Assembly: GCF_000317795.1 (NCBI RefSeq)
Contig: NC_019791.1
Location: 496,001 to 560,000 of the forward strand
Direction of reading: 5' to 3'
DNA length: 64,000 nt
From: Caldisphaera lagunensis DSM 15908
GTDB lineage: Archaea > Thermoproteota > Thermoprotei_A > Sulfolobales > Acidilobaceae
Below the pieces are notes generated by a model, which saw nothing but the letters and a program-made list of their open reading frames with translations, had not been told where the DNA came from and searched no databases. Below, in pieces: positions 26,732-35,363 of the stretch. A program made the translations under genes and the position numbers. Within the stretch, counting starts at the first letter, position 1. The number at the start of each line of letters is the position of its first letter.

Positions 26732-27419
26732 AACCACAACTTTCTTTTCCAATTACTATATAATCTGATAAACCCATAAATATACCAGTTTCTACAACAC
26801 CTGGAAATGATCTAAGCATGTTATCATAATACCTTGGATCATCCATAGGACCAGTATAAACATCTATAATATAACCTCCCCAATCGCTAATAATAGGGCC
26901 ATCCTTAGCGTTGCATTGCCTTAATTCAGACCTTAAATTATTTCTTTTAAAAATATTTAAAAGATATGGATAGGCTTTAGGTATTACTTCTATAGGTACT
27001 GGTCTTTTTTCTCCTAACTTATTTACTAGCTTTTCTTCAGAAACTACAAATATATTTAGACTTGAAGAATATGCCAAAATCTTTTCTCCTAATAATGCCC
27101 CACCTCTTCCTTTAATCATATATCCTTGTTTAGTAACTTCATCTGCTCCATCTATATAAATATAGTTTGAATTAAGAAGGGGGAATTCTTTTGTTTCTAA
27201 GCCTAAAGAAGATAAAAATAATGATGTGGAATTACTAGAGCTAATTAATTTTTTATTTTTTAATAATTCCTTAGATTCCATAATAAAAGCTTGAGTAGTA
27301 GAGCCTGTACCTAGCCCTATTATTTCATAATTTGATATGAATTCTTTTATTAACTCAAGAGCTCCTTTAGCAGCTTCCTTTTTTGGGTCGCAATGCATTC
27401 CTTTTCCCTTCTTTTTCAT
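26706..27419 (-). CDS. rpiA: Ribose-5-phosphate isomerase A
   Basis: About 237 aa. It interconverts ribulose- and ribose-5-phosphate, feeding PRPP synthesis. Motifs: IIGLGTGSTTQAFI, YIDGADEVTKQG, KGRGGALLGEKIL and RPVPIEVIPKAYPY. The first ATG is at 27419. A second ATG (27398, MHCDPKKEAAKGALELI) has GGGAAAAGGA just upstream and may be the real start. Confidence 0.94.
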   Translation of the reverse strand: MKKKGKGMHCDPKKEAAKGALELIKEFISNYEIIGLGTGSTTQAFIMESKELLKNKKLISSSNSTSLFLSSLGLETKEFPLLNSNYIYIDGADEVTKQGYMIKGRGGALLGEKILAYSSSLNIFVVSEEKLVNKLGEKRPVPIEVIPKAYPYLLNIFKRNNLRSELRQCNAKDGPIISDWGGYIIDVYTGPMDDPRYYDNMLRSFPGVVETGIFMGLSDYIVIGKESCGYDVIRIKR

Positions 27420-27611
27420 TCTTATTTTTGAATTTATATTTTAATATAGTTTTTATATCATGGAAAATAATAATTCTCTCTTTAAGATATTAACTCTTTC
27501 CATAATAAATTCTATAAAGAGAAAATTAAGAATACCAAGTTTATTTATAATAAACAATCGTAATTTAAACATATAATATCTTCTACTTCCTACATTAATA
27601 TGGTGATATAT

Positions 27612-28046
27612 ATGCAAAATGAAGGGCCACCTATAATTACAATTTGTCCTGGCCTTCAACCTAAAGTTTATCCTAAAGATAATGTGAGTAAGGCTATACA
27701 GGTTATGAATGAAACGGGTATTGGAGCAGTGGCAGTAATAGATGAACATGGAAAAATTATTGGAATTTTTACTGAAAGGGATCTTTTAAATAAAGTATTA
27801 GTTAAGAATAAAAAATTAGAAGAAGTTATTATAGAAGACGTTATGACAAAAAATCCTATTATAGGAAATCCTTCATGGAGTGCTTCAAAAGCTATTAAAA
27901 CAATGGCATATTATGGTTTTAGGCATTTACCTATAGTTGATGATGCTGGATATTATTTATGTATGGTTACCATTAGAGAACTCGAAAAATTCATAACTCA
28001 AATAGATATAGGAGTTGAACCTAGCGAAATACTTGGTGGAGATTAA
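27612..28046 (+). CDS. CBS-domain pair protein
   Basis: 144 aa comprising two CBS domains: SKAIQVMNETGIGAVAVID ... GIFTERDLL and MTKNPIIGNPSWSASKAIKT ... HLPIVDDAG. Such stand-alone pairs bind adenine nucleotides and act as energy sensors for partner enzymes. The partner is unknown. ATG 27612 with GGTGA 5 nt upstream is preferred over the in-frame ATG at 27600. It is divergent from rpiA. Confidence 0.88.
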   Translation: MQNEGPPIITICPGLQPKVYPKDNVSKAIQVMNETGIGAVAVIDEHGKIIGIFTERDLLNKVLVKNKKLEEVIIEDVMTKNPIIGNPSWSASKAIKTMAYYGFRHLPIVDDAGYYLCMVTIRELEKFITQIDIGVEPSEILGGD

Positions 28047-28174
28047 AAATTTATTAAAATAAATTTTTATCAAGGATTAAACATCTATTATTTAATTTTT
28101 ATACAATTTATGAAAACAATTTAAATAAAAGAAAATTTGATAAAAAGCGTTATTTGTGAATGTTAATTGCTAAC

Positions 28175-28918
28175 TTATTTGTTCTTATTATTCTTATAAA
28201 CATTTCCATATTTTTCTAAATATTCACACCCTTTGATTAAAATATCGCTTGACCCTCTTAAATCTCCTGAAAATCTTTCTTTTTCCTTAAACCTAATTAT
28301 TGTTGGTTTGTAATTCATTCTAGCCTCTATTATAGATACCAGCTTTTCTTCTGAAATAGATTGATCAGGGCCTAACACTATTATATCAGGCCTTATTATT
28401 TCAATAGGCTTTATAATATCATTTTCATCGCCTAGCATTGCTTTATACACATATTTTATAGAAGATACCATTTCTAATCTTGTGTTTTCATCTAAAATTG
28501 TTGGCCTTCCTTTATTTTTATATGCATTTATATCCCTAGCTATTACAACAAAAACCTTTCCGAATTGAGAAGCAAATTTTAATAGATGCACATGACCTGG
28601 ATGTAATATATCAAACGTTCCAGCAACAAATACCCTTGTTTCTTTTATTGGATTTTCAGGCCATTTTACTTCTATTAAATTCATAAATTTCAATGAATCT
28701 ATAAGGCCTTCTGAATAGGAAATAGAAACTAAGGCATCTTCTAATTTATCTGCCTTTAAAAAATACTTTGCGTCTTCTAAATAGGCTTTCATATTAACCA
28801 TTAAATTCTCAATATTAATTCCTTTTTCATTCAATAAATTTTTCTTTGAGTCTAAATCTTTTAATGCCTCTTCAACATTATTTATGTATTTTTCAATTCT
28901 TGATCTTAGATTTTCCAT
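28175..28918 (-). CDS. DUF357 helical domain fused to RibL-type FAD synthase / cytidylyltransferase
   Basis: About 247 aa. Residues 1-95 are a helical bundle (DUF357 type). From about 100 a nucleotidyltransferase domain follows with VFVAGTFDILHPGHVHLL (HxGH), NKGRPTILDENTRLEMV and DIIVLGPDQ. Archaeal RibL adenylylates FMN to FAD. The same fold also makes CDP-alcohols, so the substrate is inferred. ATG 28918 follows GGGAGA. An upstream in-frame ATG at 28936 lacks a site. Confidence 0.82.
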   Translation of the reverse strand: MENLRSRIEKYINNVEEALKDLDSKKNLLNEKGINIENLMVNMKAYLEDAKYFLKADKLEDALVSISYSEGLIDSLKFMNLIEVKWPENPIKETRVFVAGTFDILHPGHVHLLKFASQFGKVFVVIARDINAYKNKGRPTILDENTRLEMVSSIKYVYKAMLGDENDIIKPIEIIRPDIIVLGPDQSISEEKLVSIIEARMNYKPTIIRFKEKERFSGDLRGSSDILIKGCEYLEKYGNVYKNNKNK

Positions 28919-29075
28919 TATTTCTCCCTTATTCACTATTAACTACGCGTTTGAAATCTAAATAATTTAGCTTTTTATTTTTATAATAAAACCACATCTC
29001 TTTTTATAATCAGACCTTAAAAGGTAAGATTTTTATTATGTTTTAATGTAAAATATTTTAATTTTTTAACCTTAT

Positions 29076-29384
29076 GGAGATTAAGGGGCGGAAGTCCCCT
29101 TCTGCGAGGGATGGATAGCCCCCTTATAGAAATGTTTTTATGGTAATAATAAAATAATAAATATAAGGCCTCGGCTGAAAGTGCTGGGTCATACCCTAGG
29201 GACTGGGGATTAAGCCTGTGGAGAGCAGACCCTCCATAACTCCTCTTCCACACGGGATATAACGAAACGGTTCCGTTTGATGGAACCTCCGCTGTGGATG
29301 TAGGGAGATCGAGGTTGCTCTAAGAAGCAGGAAATCCTCACCGCGAGGTGGGGATGCTCCGTCCTTAAGAGCAGGGTAGTTCAC
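29076..29384 (+). mobile_element. Internally deleted IS200/IS605-like element, copy 2
   Basis: About 309 nt, G+C-rich against the background. The left part is GGGGCGGAAGTCCCC ... GAGGGATGGATAG ... TATAGAAATGTTTTTAT, a BRE/TATA-like end. A piece of probable tnpB 3' coding follows (YPRDWGLSLWRADPP frame, 29196-29252), then the hairpin GGTTCC (29269-29274)/GGAACC (29282-29287), CCTCACCGCGAGGTGGGG, and the right end GAGCAGGGTAGTTCAC. tnpA and most of tnpB are missing. The right end runs into the 3' end of the AMMECR1 gene and includes its stop codon. Confidence 0.65.
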
Positions 29385-30061
29385 CTAGTTTTATTTATTA
29401 AAGATTCATATTCTAAGGCTAAATCCCTTCTAACTATATTTCCCTTTGGTTCTACTTCCTTCCATGCCATAGCTCTATATCTATAGACCTTTGTTTTAGG
29501 ATCTAGCCAACAATCAGGCCATAATCCGGCTTTTAAGCAAGTTTCTGATAAAAATGTTTCTTTATCCCATAGATTTTCAACTGGTACCTGAGGCAATAAC
29601 AAACCCCTATAATACCCCCTTTCTACAACCAATCCATCTCTCCCTATAACTATAAAATTTATCCTACCTTCCTTATCTTTAGGTGCTTCTTCTAATTTTG
29701 AAAGTACAGATACCTCAAAAGTAACTGTGTCAAGCTCTTCTGGGTTCATTGGTTCAAACCTAGGATCATTAAATGCAGCTTCTATAGAAACATCAATTAC
29801 AGTCTTTATTAAAGGCTTTATTGGTTCAATAAATCCAATACATCCTCTTAAAGAATGTTGTTCCTTAGAGTAATAAGTTTCTATAGTTGTAAATGCAGCC
29901 CCAGGTCTGTATAAAATTTCAGGAAGATCTTTGGGCAATTCCATTACCTTTTTATTTTTAAAATAATATTCAACGCTTTGTCTTGAAATATTTACCAATA
30001 ATTTTCCCAATTCATCATTTATTTCATCAGGATCAACAGGCTTCTTTAAGTCATAGCTCAT
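29381..30061 (-). CDS. AMMECR1-domain protein
   Basis: 226 aa with the AMMECR1 signature HSLRGCIGFIEPIKPL and AAFNDPRFEPMNPEEL, then VLSKLEEAP, DGLVVERGYYRGLLLPQVPV and KAGLWPDCW. The domain is universal in archaea and its biochemical role is unsettled. ATG start. The stop codon (complement of 29381-29383) and part of the last Arg codon lie within the IS605-like right end, so the original C-terminus may have differed. Confidence 0.9.
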   Translation of the reverse strand: MSYDLKKPVDPDEINDELGKLLVNISRQSVEYYFKNKKVMELPKDLPEILYRPGAAFTTIETYYSKEQHSLRGCIGFIEPIKPLIKTVIDVSIEAAFNDPRFEPMNPEELDTVTFEVSVLSKLEEAPKDKEGRINFIVIGRDGLVVERGYYRGLLLPQVPVENLWDKETFLSETCLKAGLWPDCWLDPKTKVYRYRAMAWKEVEPKGNIVRRDLALEYESLINKTR

Positions 30062-30145
30062 TTCTAATCCCTTTTTATTTTTATCTAAGAGAGTTAATAT
30101 TTAATTAATGTCCTGTTAAATTTTAGCATTTATAGTACATCAGCA

Positions 30146-31045
30146 TTAGAGAATGAGATATCCAACAATTCTTGGTTTACCAATTTTTGAATTAACATCA
30201 ACAACCATAATTCTTTTTGTTAATGGCATTGGTTTATTTAATTCAACCTTGGCTTTTTTATCTAGCTTTAAGTGACCCATTATTGTTATACCTCCAGCTA
30301 TAAAATGGTATTGACTATTATCTTTGATTTCACTCCATGGATATTTTATAAGATCCCCTTCTAAGGATTTAACAACTTTCTTTTCCTCAGGTATTAAAGC
30401 ATAGGTATCCTTTAAATCTTCTGCCTTTACATTTTTTAAAGCTAAGCCAACCCTTACTCCGCTCCCTACTTTTGTTTGATCTTCATCCAATACTTGAATA
30501 TTTTTTATTTCTACTTGTTGCATTGAAGGAAGTGCAATGAGTTTATCATGAACTTCTAAATCCATAAAAGTAAATCCTAACATAACAGCTCCAACACCTT
30601 TAACAGTAAATATTCTATCGATATAAACGAAATCCTCCTTTCTTTCTTCAGGTTCTTGATATCTTAGTTCATTTTCATAATCTGAGCTGATTTCTATATT
30701 GTTTGCATCAAAAGATCCTATTAGTTTCTTAATTAATGTAACATTATTATGAATAGCTATTGATTTAACACCAGAAGAATTTGATATTAATAATAATTCG
30801 CCATCTTTCCAATCTAAATTTTCATTTAGTAAAATAATTATTTTATTAGAAAGAGATGCGGCTATTGATGCATTTATTATAGATGATGGATATTGCGTTG
30901 GTGTTATAGTAGATAAAATATAATCATTTTGTTTTCTATAATAAATATTTAGATCTCCTTTATCTTGTAACTTTCCCAATCTTTCAGCTGCTTGCTTCGC
31001 GCTTTCTTCACTTGGCGAGAGTATCGATATTATTCCTCCCTTCAT
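30146..31045 (-). CDS. EF-Tu/SelB-like protein lacking GTPase motifs
   Basis: 299 aa. The C-terminal two-thirds looks like elongation-factor domains 2-3: IDRIFTVKGVGAVMLGFTFM, HDKLIALPSMQQVEIKNIQV and VGSGVRVGLALKNVKAEDL. The N-terminal 110 residues keep a GTPase-like length but show no P-loop GxxxxGK[ST], DxxG or NKxD. It begins GIISILSPSEESAKQAAERL. It is therefore a catalytically dead relative that may bind RNA or a translation partner. GGAGG precedes the ATG. Confidence 0.78.
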   Translation of the reverse strand: MKGGIISILSPSEESAKQAAERLGKLQDKGDLNIYYRKQNDYILSTITPTQYPSSIINASIAASLSNKIIILLNENLDWKDGELLLISNSSGVKSIAIHNNVTLIKKLIGSFDANNIEISSDYENELRYQEPEERKEDFVYIDRIFTVKGVGAVMLGFTFMDLEVHDKLIALPSMQQVEIKNIQVLDEDQTKVGSGVRVGLALKNVKAEDLKDTYALIPEEKKVVKSLEGDLIKYPWSEIKDNSQYHFIAGGITIMGHLKLDKKAKVELNKPMPLTKRIMVVDVNSKIGKPRIVGYLIL

Positions 31046-31313
31046 TTTTCAATCCTCCAAATCAGTTCTTCCTGCACTTAATAGTCATATAAGTTTATTT
31101 ATAATATTTTTTAAAACCTAAATAATTCTTTGATTAATTATGATTAATTGTCTCTCTTTTTATAATGATTTTCTCATTATTTACATAGTCTTTTAAATCT
31201 AACATTTCTTTTTTATAGTAGACTCTAAATTAAATATATATACATTTATTTTATCTTTATATAACATGAATCAATAAAATGATGAAAATAAAATTATATA
31301 AGAGGAGCAAAGA

Positions 31314-32354
31314 ATGTTAGAAAAAAGGCTTATCGACGCATATGGAAGACCTTTAGAAAATTTAAGAATTGCTGTAACAAGAGAATGCAATTATAATTGC
31401 ATATTTTGTCATTTAGAAGGAGATCCTATAGGTAAACCACAAAAAATAGGTACAATGCCTCCAGAACTTACACCGGAAGATTATTCTATAGTTGCAGAAG
31501 CAGCATCAAAAATAGGAATTACAGGATTTAAGCTCACAGGAGGAGAACCATTAGTTAGAAATGATATAGTAGATATAGTTCATAACATAAGAAAATATGC
31601 CCAAAATTCTGATATATCTATGACTACAAATGGTTATCTTTTAGAGTTTTATGCTAAAAAACTAAGGGATGTTGGCTTAAATAGGGTAAACATATCAATA
31701 CATTCACTAAATAGAGAAACGTATTATAAAATAACAGGGGTTGATGGCCTAGAAAAAGCATTGAATGGTCTTGATGAAGCTTTAAAATATAATCTTAAAG
31801 TTAAAATAAATGCTTCCATTGTAAATGGATTAAATAATAATGAAGTAATAGAATTAATAAAATTTGCTTCTGATAAGAAAGTAACACTTCAGCTAATAGA
31901 ATTGCAACCAATAAATGCTGGTTCAAGGCAATTTAATAGTTTACACTACCCGCTATCATTAATAGAAGACATGCTAATCAAAAATGGGGCTAAAGTCATA
32001 AATAGAAAATTACATAATAGACCTATTTATATTATGCCGGATGGAACAACAGTAGAGATGGTTAAATCATATAATAACCCCATTTTTTGTGCAGGTTGCA
32101 TGAGAGTTAGATTGCTTGCTGATGGTACATTAACGCCCTGCATTAATTGGAGAAAACCAGGTGTATCATTATTGCCAAGGATAAGAAATAAACCAAGAGA
32201 GGTTGCTATTAAAAATGCAATAGATGCATTTATTGAAGTTAATACTCTTAGAAGGCCTTATACTTTGTATAATATTAATACAAATCAATATATAACAAAT
32301 AATGATGGGGCTAGGCTAGTTCTTCCAAAGAAATCAATAAAATTTAATTATTAA
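31314..32354 (+). CDS. moaA: GTP 3',8-cyclase MoaA (molybdenum cofactor step 1)
   Basis: 346-aa radical SAM enzyme. The N-terminal cluster is C25, C29 and C32 (ECNYNCIFCH), with GGEP in KLTGGEPLVRND. A second cluster is suggested by FCAGCMRVRLLADGTLTPC near residue 260-275. The archaeal C-terminus lacks the classical GG end, as usual. It converts GTP toward cyclic pyranopterin phosphate, implying Mo- or W-pterin enzymes. ATG after GGAG. No other moa gene is adjacent. Confidence 0.92.
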   Translation: MLEKRLIDAYGRPLENLRIAVTRECNYNCIFCHLEGDPIGKPQKIGTMPPELTPEDYSIVAEAASKIGITGFKLTGGEPLVRNDIVDIVHNIRKYAQNSDISMTTNGYLLEFYAKKLRDVGLNRVNISIHSLNRETYYKITGVDGLEKALNGLDEALKYNLKVKINASIVNGLNNNEVIELIKFASDKKVTLQLIELQPINAGSRQFNSLHYPLSLIEDMLIKNGAKVINRKLHNRPIYIMPDGTTVEMVKSYNNPIFCAGCMRVRLLADGTLTPCINWRKPGVSLLPRIRNKPREVAIKNAIDAFIEVNTLRRPYTLYNINTNQYITNNDGARLVLPKKSIKFNY

Positions 32355-32369
32355 TATAAGGAATTATTA

Positions 32370-33101
32370 TTAATTATTTTCATATTTATTTGTTAAAACT
32401 GTTTCTGGTTTCATAGAGCCTGACAATAAAAGTAAAACGCTTAAAACAAGCAAGGAAGATACTATTAAATTCCAACCATACAATGCTGATAATATTATTG
32501 TTATCCCTGCAATAAAACCTCCACCAACTGCTAATCCAGCATCAGTTGTAAATGGACATACCTTTTCTTCTTGTCTAAAATAAAATGATGCTATAGCTGC
32601 AACAACTGATGATGATATTAATCCAACAAGAGGCGATGTAAAAAGTGATATTAAAGCTACTATTACTATAACGAATGCATGTACTCTTTTAGTAACAAAT
32701 CCTATTGAAATAGTTGATAATAATAAAAAGACAAAAAATAAAATCTTTTCTATTAATAATGACTGAAACATGAATATTATCATTGAAGCTATTAAAAGTG
32801 ATGAAGAAACTATTGCTTTAAATTCTTTAAGAGTAACGTATATCAATGATAAAACTAATATTATCAATGATAAATATTTTAGAGAAATTAAAACAAATAG
32901 GACAGAAATTATTGATAATGTAGCATAAATATAATAGTCTCTTCTTTTTAAGAAAACTATTGGCTCAATTAATGAAATTAAAAATATTCCTGAAGATATC
33001 ATAATCTCATGCATTGTTAATATTGATAATGTAAATAAGAATGCTGAGATTGAATAAAAAATGCAGACATATAACCATATTCCTTTACAAAGATTACTCA
33101 T
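32370..33101 (-). CDS. Polytopic membrane protein, unknown
   Basis: About 243 aa with seven to eight hydrophobic spans and few charges. One cytoplasmic loop reads FLKRRDYYIY and another FYFRQEEKVCPFTTDAGL. No transporter signature was recognised. GGTGA precedes the ATG at 33101, and an in-frame GTG at 33110 is part of that site. It starts about 10 nt after the heme O synthase stop, so the two form an operon and may act together in membrane biogenesis. Confidence 0.72.
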   Translation of the reverse strand: MSNLCKGIWLYVCIFYSISAFLFTLSILTMHEIMISSGIFLISLIEPIVFLKRRDYYIYATLSIISVLFVLISLKYLSLIILVLSLIYVTLKEFKAIVSSSLLIASMIIFMFQSLLIEKILFFVFLLLSTISIGFVTKRVHAFVIVIVALISLFTSPLVGLISSSVVAAIASFYFRQEEKVCPFTTDAGLAVGGGFIAGITIILSALYGWNLIVSSLLVLSVLLLLSGSMKPETVLTNKYENN

Positions 33102-33110
33102 TATTATCAC

Positions 33111-33962
33111 CTAAAAGAATCTTGCTAAAACAAATACAACAGCAATAACAGAATTTGCAAATTTAAATACAGATAATGCATTATTTTTTGACGGATATCT
33201 CATGAATTTATTAATTTTTAATAATGCTATTATAACTAATATTGTTGATAAGGAAGCTGCAATCATACCTCTTCCTTCTAAAAAGTAAAAAAGCCATGAT
33301 AATATAGCAAGAGATATTATTGAAAATACAACTATATTTCCAAAGGTTTTTTCATTTGAAATTACTGGAAGCATAGGTATTGATGCATTTTTATAATCAT
33401 CTATATTATAATAAACAATAAACCAAATATGCATGGGAATCCATGCCAAAACTATCAATGCCAATAATATACCTCCTATGCCATAATATCCTGTTGCTGC
33501 TGCCCAACCTCCCAAAGAAGGCATAGCCCCCGCTATTCCACCAAACAAAATGTTTGTTGCAGTTGTCCTCTTAGTTAATTCTGTATATCCAATTATATCA
33601 AAGAAAAGACCCATTATTATAGCGAATACAACGTATTTATTTATAAAATCAGCTGCTATAATTCCAATTAAAATAAGCAATATTATTCCAACAATGGCTT
33701 CTGTGTTTGATAACTGCTTTGAGGGCAAGGGTCTCTTCCTAGTTCTCGCCATTATAGAATCTATATCTACTTCTAAATACATATTAAGAGCAGTTACTCC
33801 ACCAATACCTCCTATACCTACCGGTAACAATAATAATAAGTTTCTTATATTTATTGAAGTTCCAGCAGCAAAATATGCTCCATATACTGTTATTAAAAGT
33901 AGTCCCATTTGAGCTGGTTTTGTCATATTAAATAGTGCCTTTGCTTTTTTTATAAAACTCAT
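33111..33962 (-). CDS. ctaB: Protoheme IX farnesyltransferase (heme O synthase)
   Basis: About 283-aa UbiA-family prenyltransferase. The diphosphate-binding motif is NMYLEVDIDSIMARTRKRPL with the second region YYNIDDYKNASIPMLPV, and about eight to nine membrane spans. It adds a farnesyl-type chain to heme for heme-copper terminal oxidases, which suggests oxygen respiration or its remnant. ATG 33962 has GGGGGA upstream, while the TTG at 33974 does not. Confidence 0.92.
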   Translation of the reverse strand: MSFIKKAKALFNMTKPAQMGLLLITVYGAYFAAGTSINIRNLLLLLPVGIGGIGGVTALNMYLEVDIDSIMARTRKRPLPSKQLSNTEAIVGIILLILIGIIAADFINKYVVFAIIMGLFFDIIGYTELTKRTTATNILFGGIAGAMPSLGGWAAATGYYGIGGILLALIVLAWIPMHIWFIVYYNIDDYKNASIPMLPVISNEKTFGNIVVFSIISLAILSWLFYFLEGRGMIAASLSTILVIIALLKINKFMRYPSKNNALSVFKFANSVIAVVFVLARFF

Positions 33963-34118
33963 TATTTCCCCCAAATAAAGTTATTACCATTTATCTTATA
34001 TAGTTAAATTTATACATTATTAATTTTTATTCAATGTATATAAATCTAATTATTTTAACCTAGAATATTTAATGAAAGAATTTAAACTTAAATAATATAA
34101 AATATAGTGGTGAAAATT

Positions 34119-34457
34119 TTGTCTTCAAAAGAAGAAAATCAACCTCAATTAGAGAAGAATGTAAATGATAAGAAAACAAATGTAAATGATAAGAAAACAT
34201 CAAAATACATTGGAATAGCATTGATTGCTATTGGTGTAATATTATTAGTTTTTGTTTTTTATGAAGCATACCTTTCATTTTTGAACCCAGGATTCCTTAA
34301 TTTATTAGGTCCTTTAAATTCCAGCTCATCAAATTCTGTACCAATATCATTTACGGCAGAAGCCTTGGTTATCTTATTAGTTAAGGTTGCATTCTTAGGT
34401 ATATCACTTGCTGCTGCCTCCACAATATTATCAAAAGGAGTTGAATTAATTAAATGA
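34119..34457 (+). CDS. Small membrane protein with duplicated linker
   Basis: About 112 aa. A charged N-terminus containing two copies of NVNDKKT is followed by two membrane segments (YIGIALIAIGVILLVFVFYE, ALVILLVKVAFLGISLAAAS). TTG 34119 lies 5 nt after GGTGA. An earlier GTG is inside that site. It is the first gene of a tight three-gene run of small membrane proteins. Function unknown. Confidence 0.7.
   Translation: MSSKEENQPQLEKNVNDKKTNVNDKKTSKYIGIALIAIGVILLVFVFYEAYLSFLNPGFLNLLGPLNSSSSNSVPISFTAEALVILLVKVAFLGISLAAASTILSKGVELIK
34158..34199 (+). repeat. Exact 21-bp tandem duplication within a gene
   Basis: Positions 34158-34178 and 34179-34199 are identical and add seven residues in frame to the N-terminal tail of the membrane protein. 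This looks like a recent slippage event. Confidence 0.9.
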
Positions 34458-34468
34458 TGGGGATTTAA

Positions 34469-34864
34469 TTGAAGCTTGGCATTTTAGCCATTATTGCCGG
34501 TTTAATTTTGATTGGACTCGCTGTATATCCATTATATGAATTTATTTCAGGCTTTACACAACATCCATTAAATATTACAGAAACACAAACAACATGTAAT
34601 GGAACCCCTGGATTATTATTTAATATTAAATATAATAACGAAATAGAAATTTATAATGCATCAATTTTATTGAAATTGAAATATTTTAATGGAAGTACTT
34701 CCAATAATATATTATTTACGGGAAACTTAATACCTAATGAAACTATTAATAAATGCATACCTATTTATTACTTTGAAAATGCAACAAAATATGAATTTAC
34801 CTTTGCTGGAAAAATTGCTAATATGTACTTCTTTAATTTAACGGAAGTGAATAACGTTGGATAA
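34469..34864 (+). CDS. Small membrane-anchored protein, 131 aa
   Basis: Not recognised. An N-terminal signal/anchor (LGILAIIAGLILIGLAVYPL) is followed by a predicted extracellular beta-rich domain with several Asn-X-Ser/Thr sequons and two Cys (TTCNGTPG, NKCIPIY). TTG start. It overlaps the next gene by 8 nt, so the three genes 34119-35309 are probably one operon. Confidence 0.7.
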   Translation: MKLGILAIIAGLILIGLAVYPLYEFISGFTQHPLNITETQTTCNGTPGLLFNIKYNNEIEIYNASILLKLKYFNGSTSNNILFTGNLIPNETINKCIPIYYFENATKYEFTFAGKIANMYFFNLTEVNNVG

Positions 34865-35309
34865 GAAAAAAATATATTGGATCATAAAACAAATATTACT
34901 TGGTATTTTGGAAGGGATTTTATACTCAATAGTTTATATTTATCTCTTACCTTTTTTATTAACGTTAATTTCCTCTACCTTAAGTAATCAAATTACAGCA
35001 ATAACGTCGTTACTTCCTTCTGAAATATATATTTATATAGGCTTGTTCGTAGGATTGGATGTTGTTGCAAGAATTATGAAGGGAACAATTTATAACCCCT
35101 TGTTAAGGGCTACCTCATCTTTACTAGGTTTGTTAATTATTTTAAGCTATTTTAATAATGGCATATTAAGCGCAGGACCAATTACAATAAATGGTGTACA
35201 AGCTTACATAACATTAAATTTATCTATAATATTGTTAATATATATTGCATTCATTATTGCCCCAGGCATTATAATACCTTTTATAGAATATTTTGTTGAA
35301 AACAAATAG
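34857..35309 (+). CDS. Four-span membrane protein, 150 aa
   Basis: Not recognised. The hydrophobic spans are near residues 10-35, 50-68, 80-98 and 118-142. TTG start overlapping the previous gene by 8 nt. The run of three small membrane proteins upstream of glycerate kinase could be subunits of a membrane complex, but no cofactor ligands are apparent. Confidence 0.7.
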   Translation: MDKKKIYWIIKQILLGILEGILYSIVYIYLLPFLLTLISSTLSNQITAITSLLPSEIYIYIGLFVGLDVVARIMKGTIYNPLLRATSSLLGLLIILSYFNNGILSAGPITINGVQAYITLNLSIILLIYIAFIIAPGIIIPFIEYFVENK

Positions 35310-35363
35310 GATTTTTGTATATTGTTTAAAAGTTTTATTATAAACAATATTAAGAGGATTAAA

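Noticed and set aside
29017-29384. Two minus-strand frames across the 29-kb relic
   Set aside because: They read antisense through the element ends and contain only Arg/Pro/Gly-rich residues from the G+C-rich non-coding segment.
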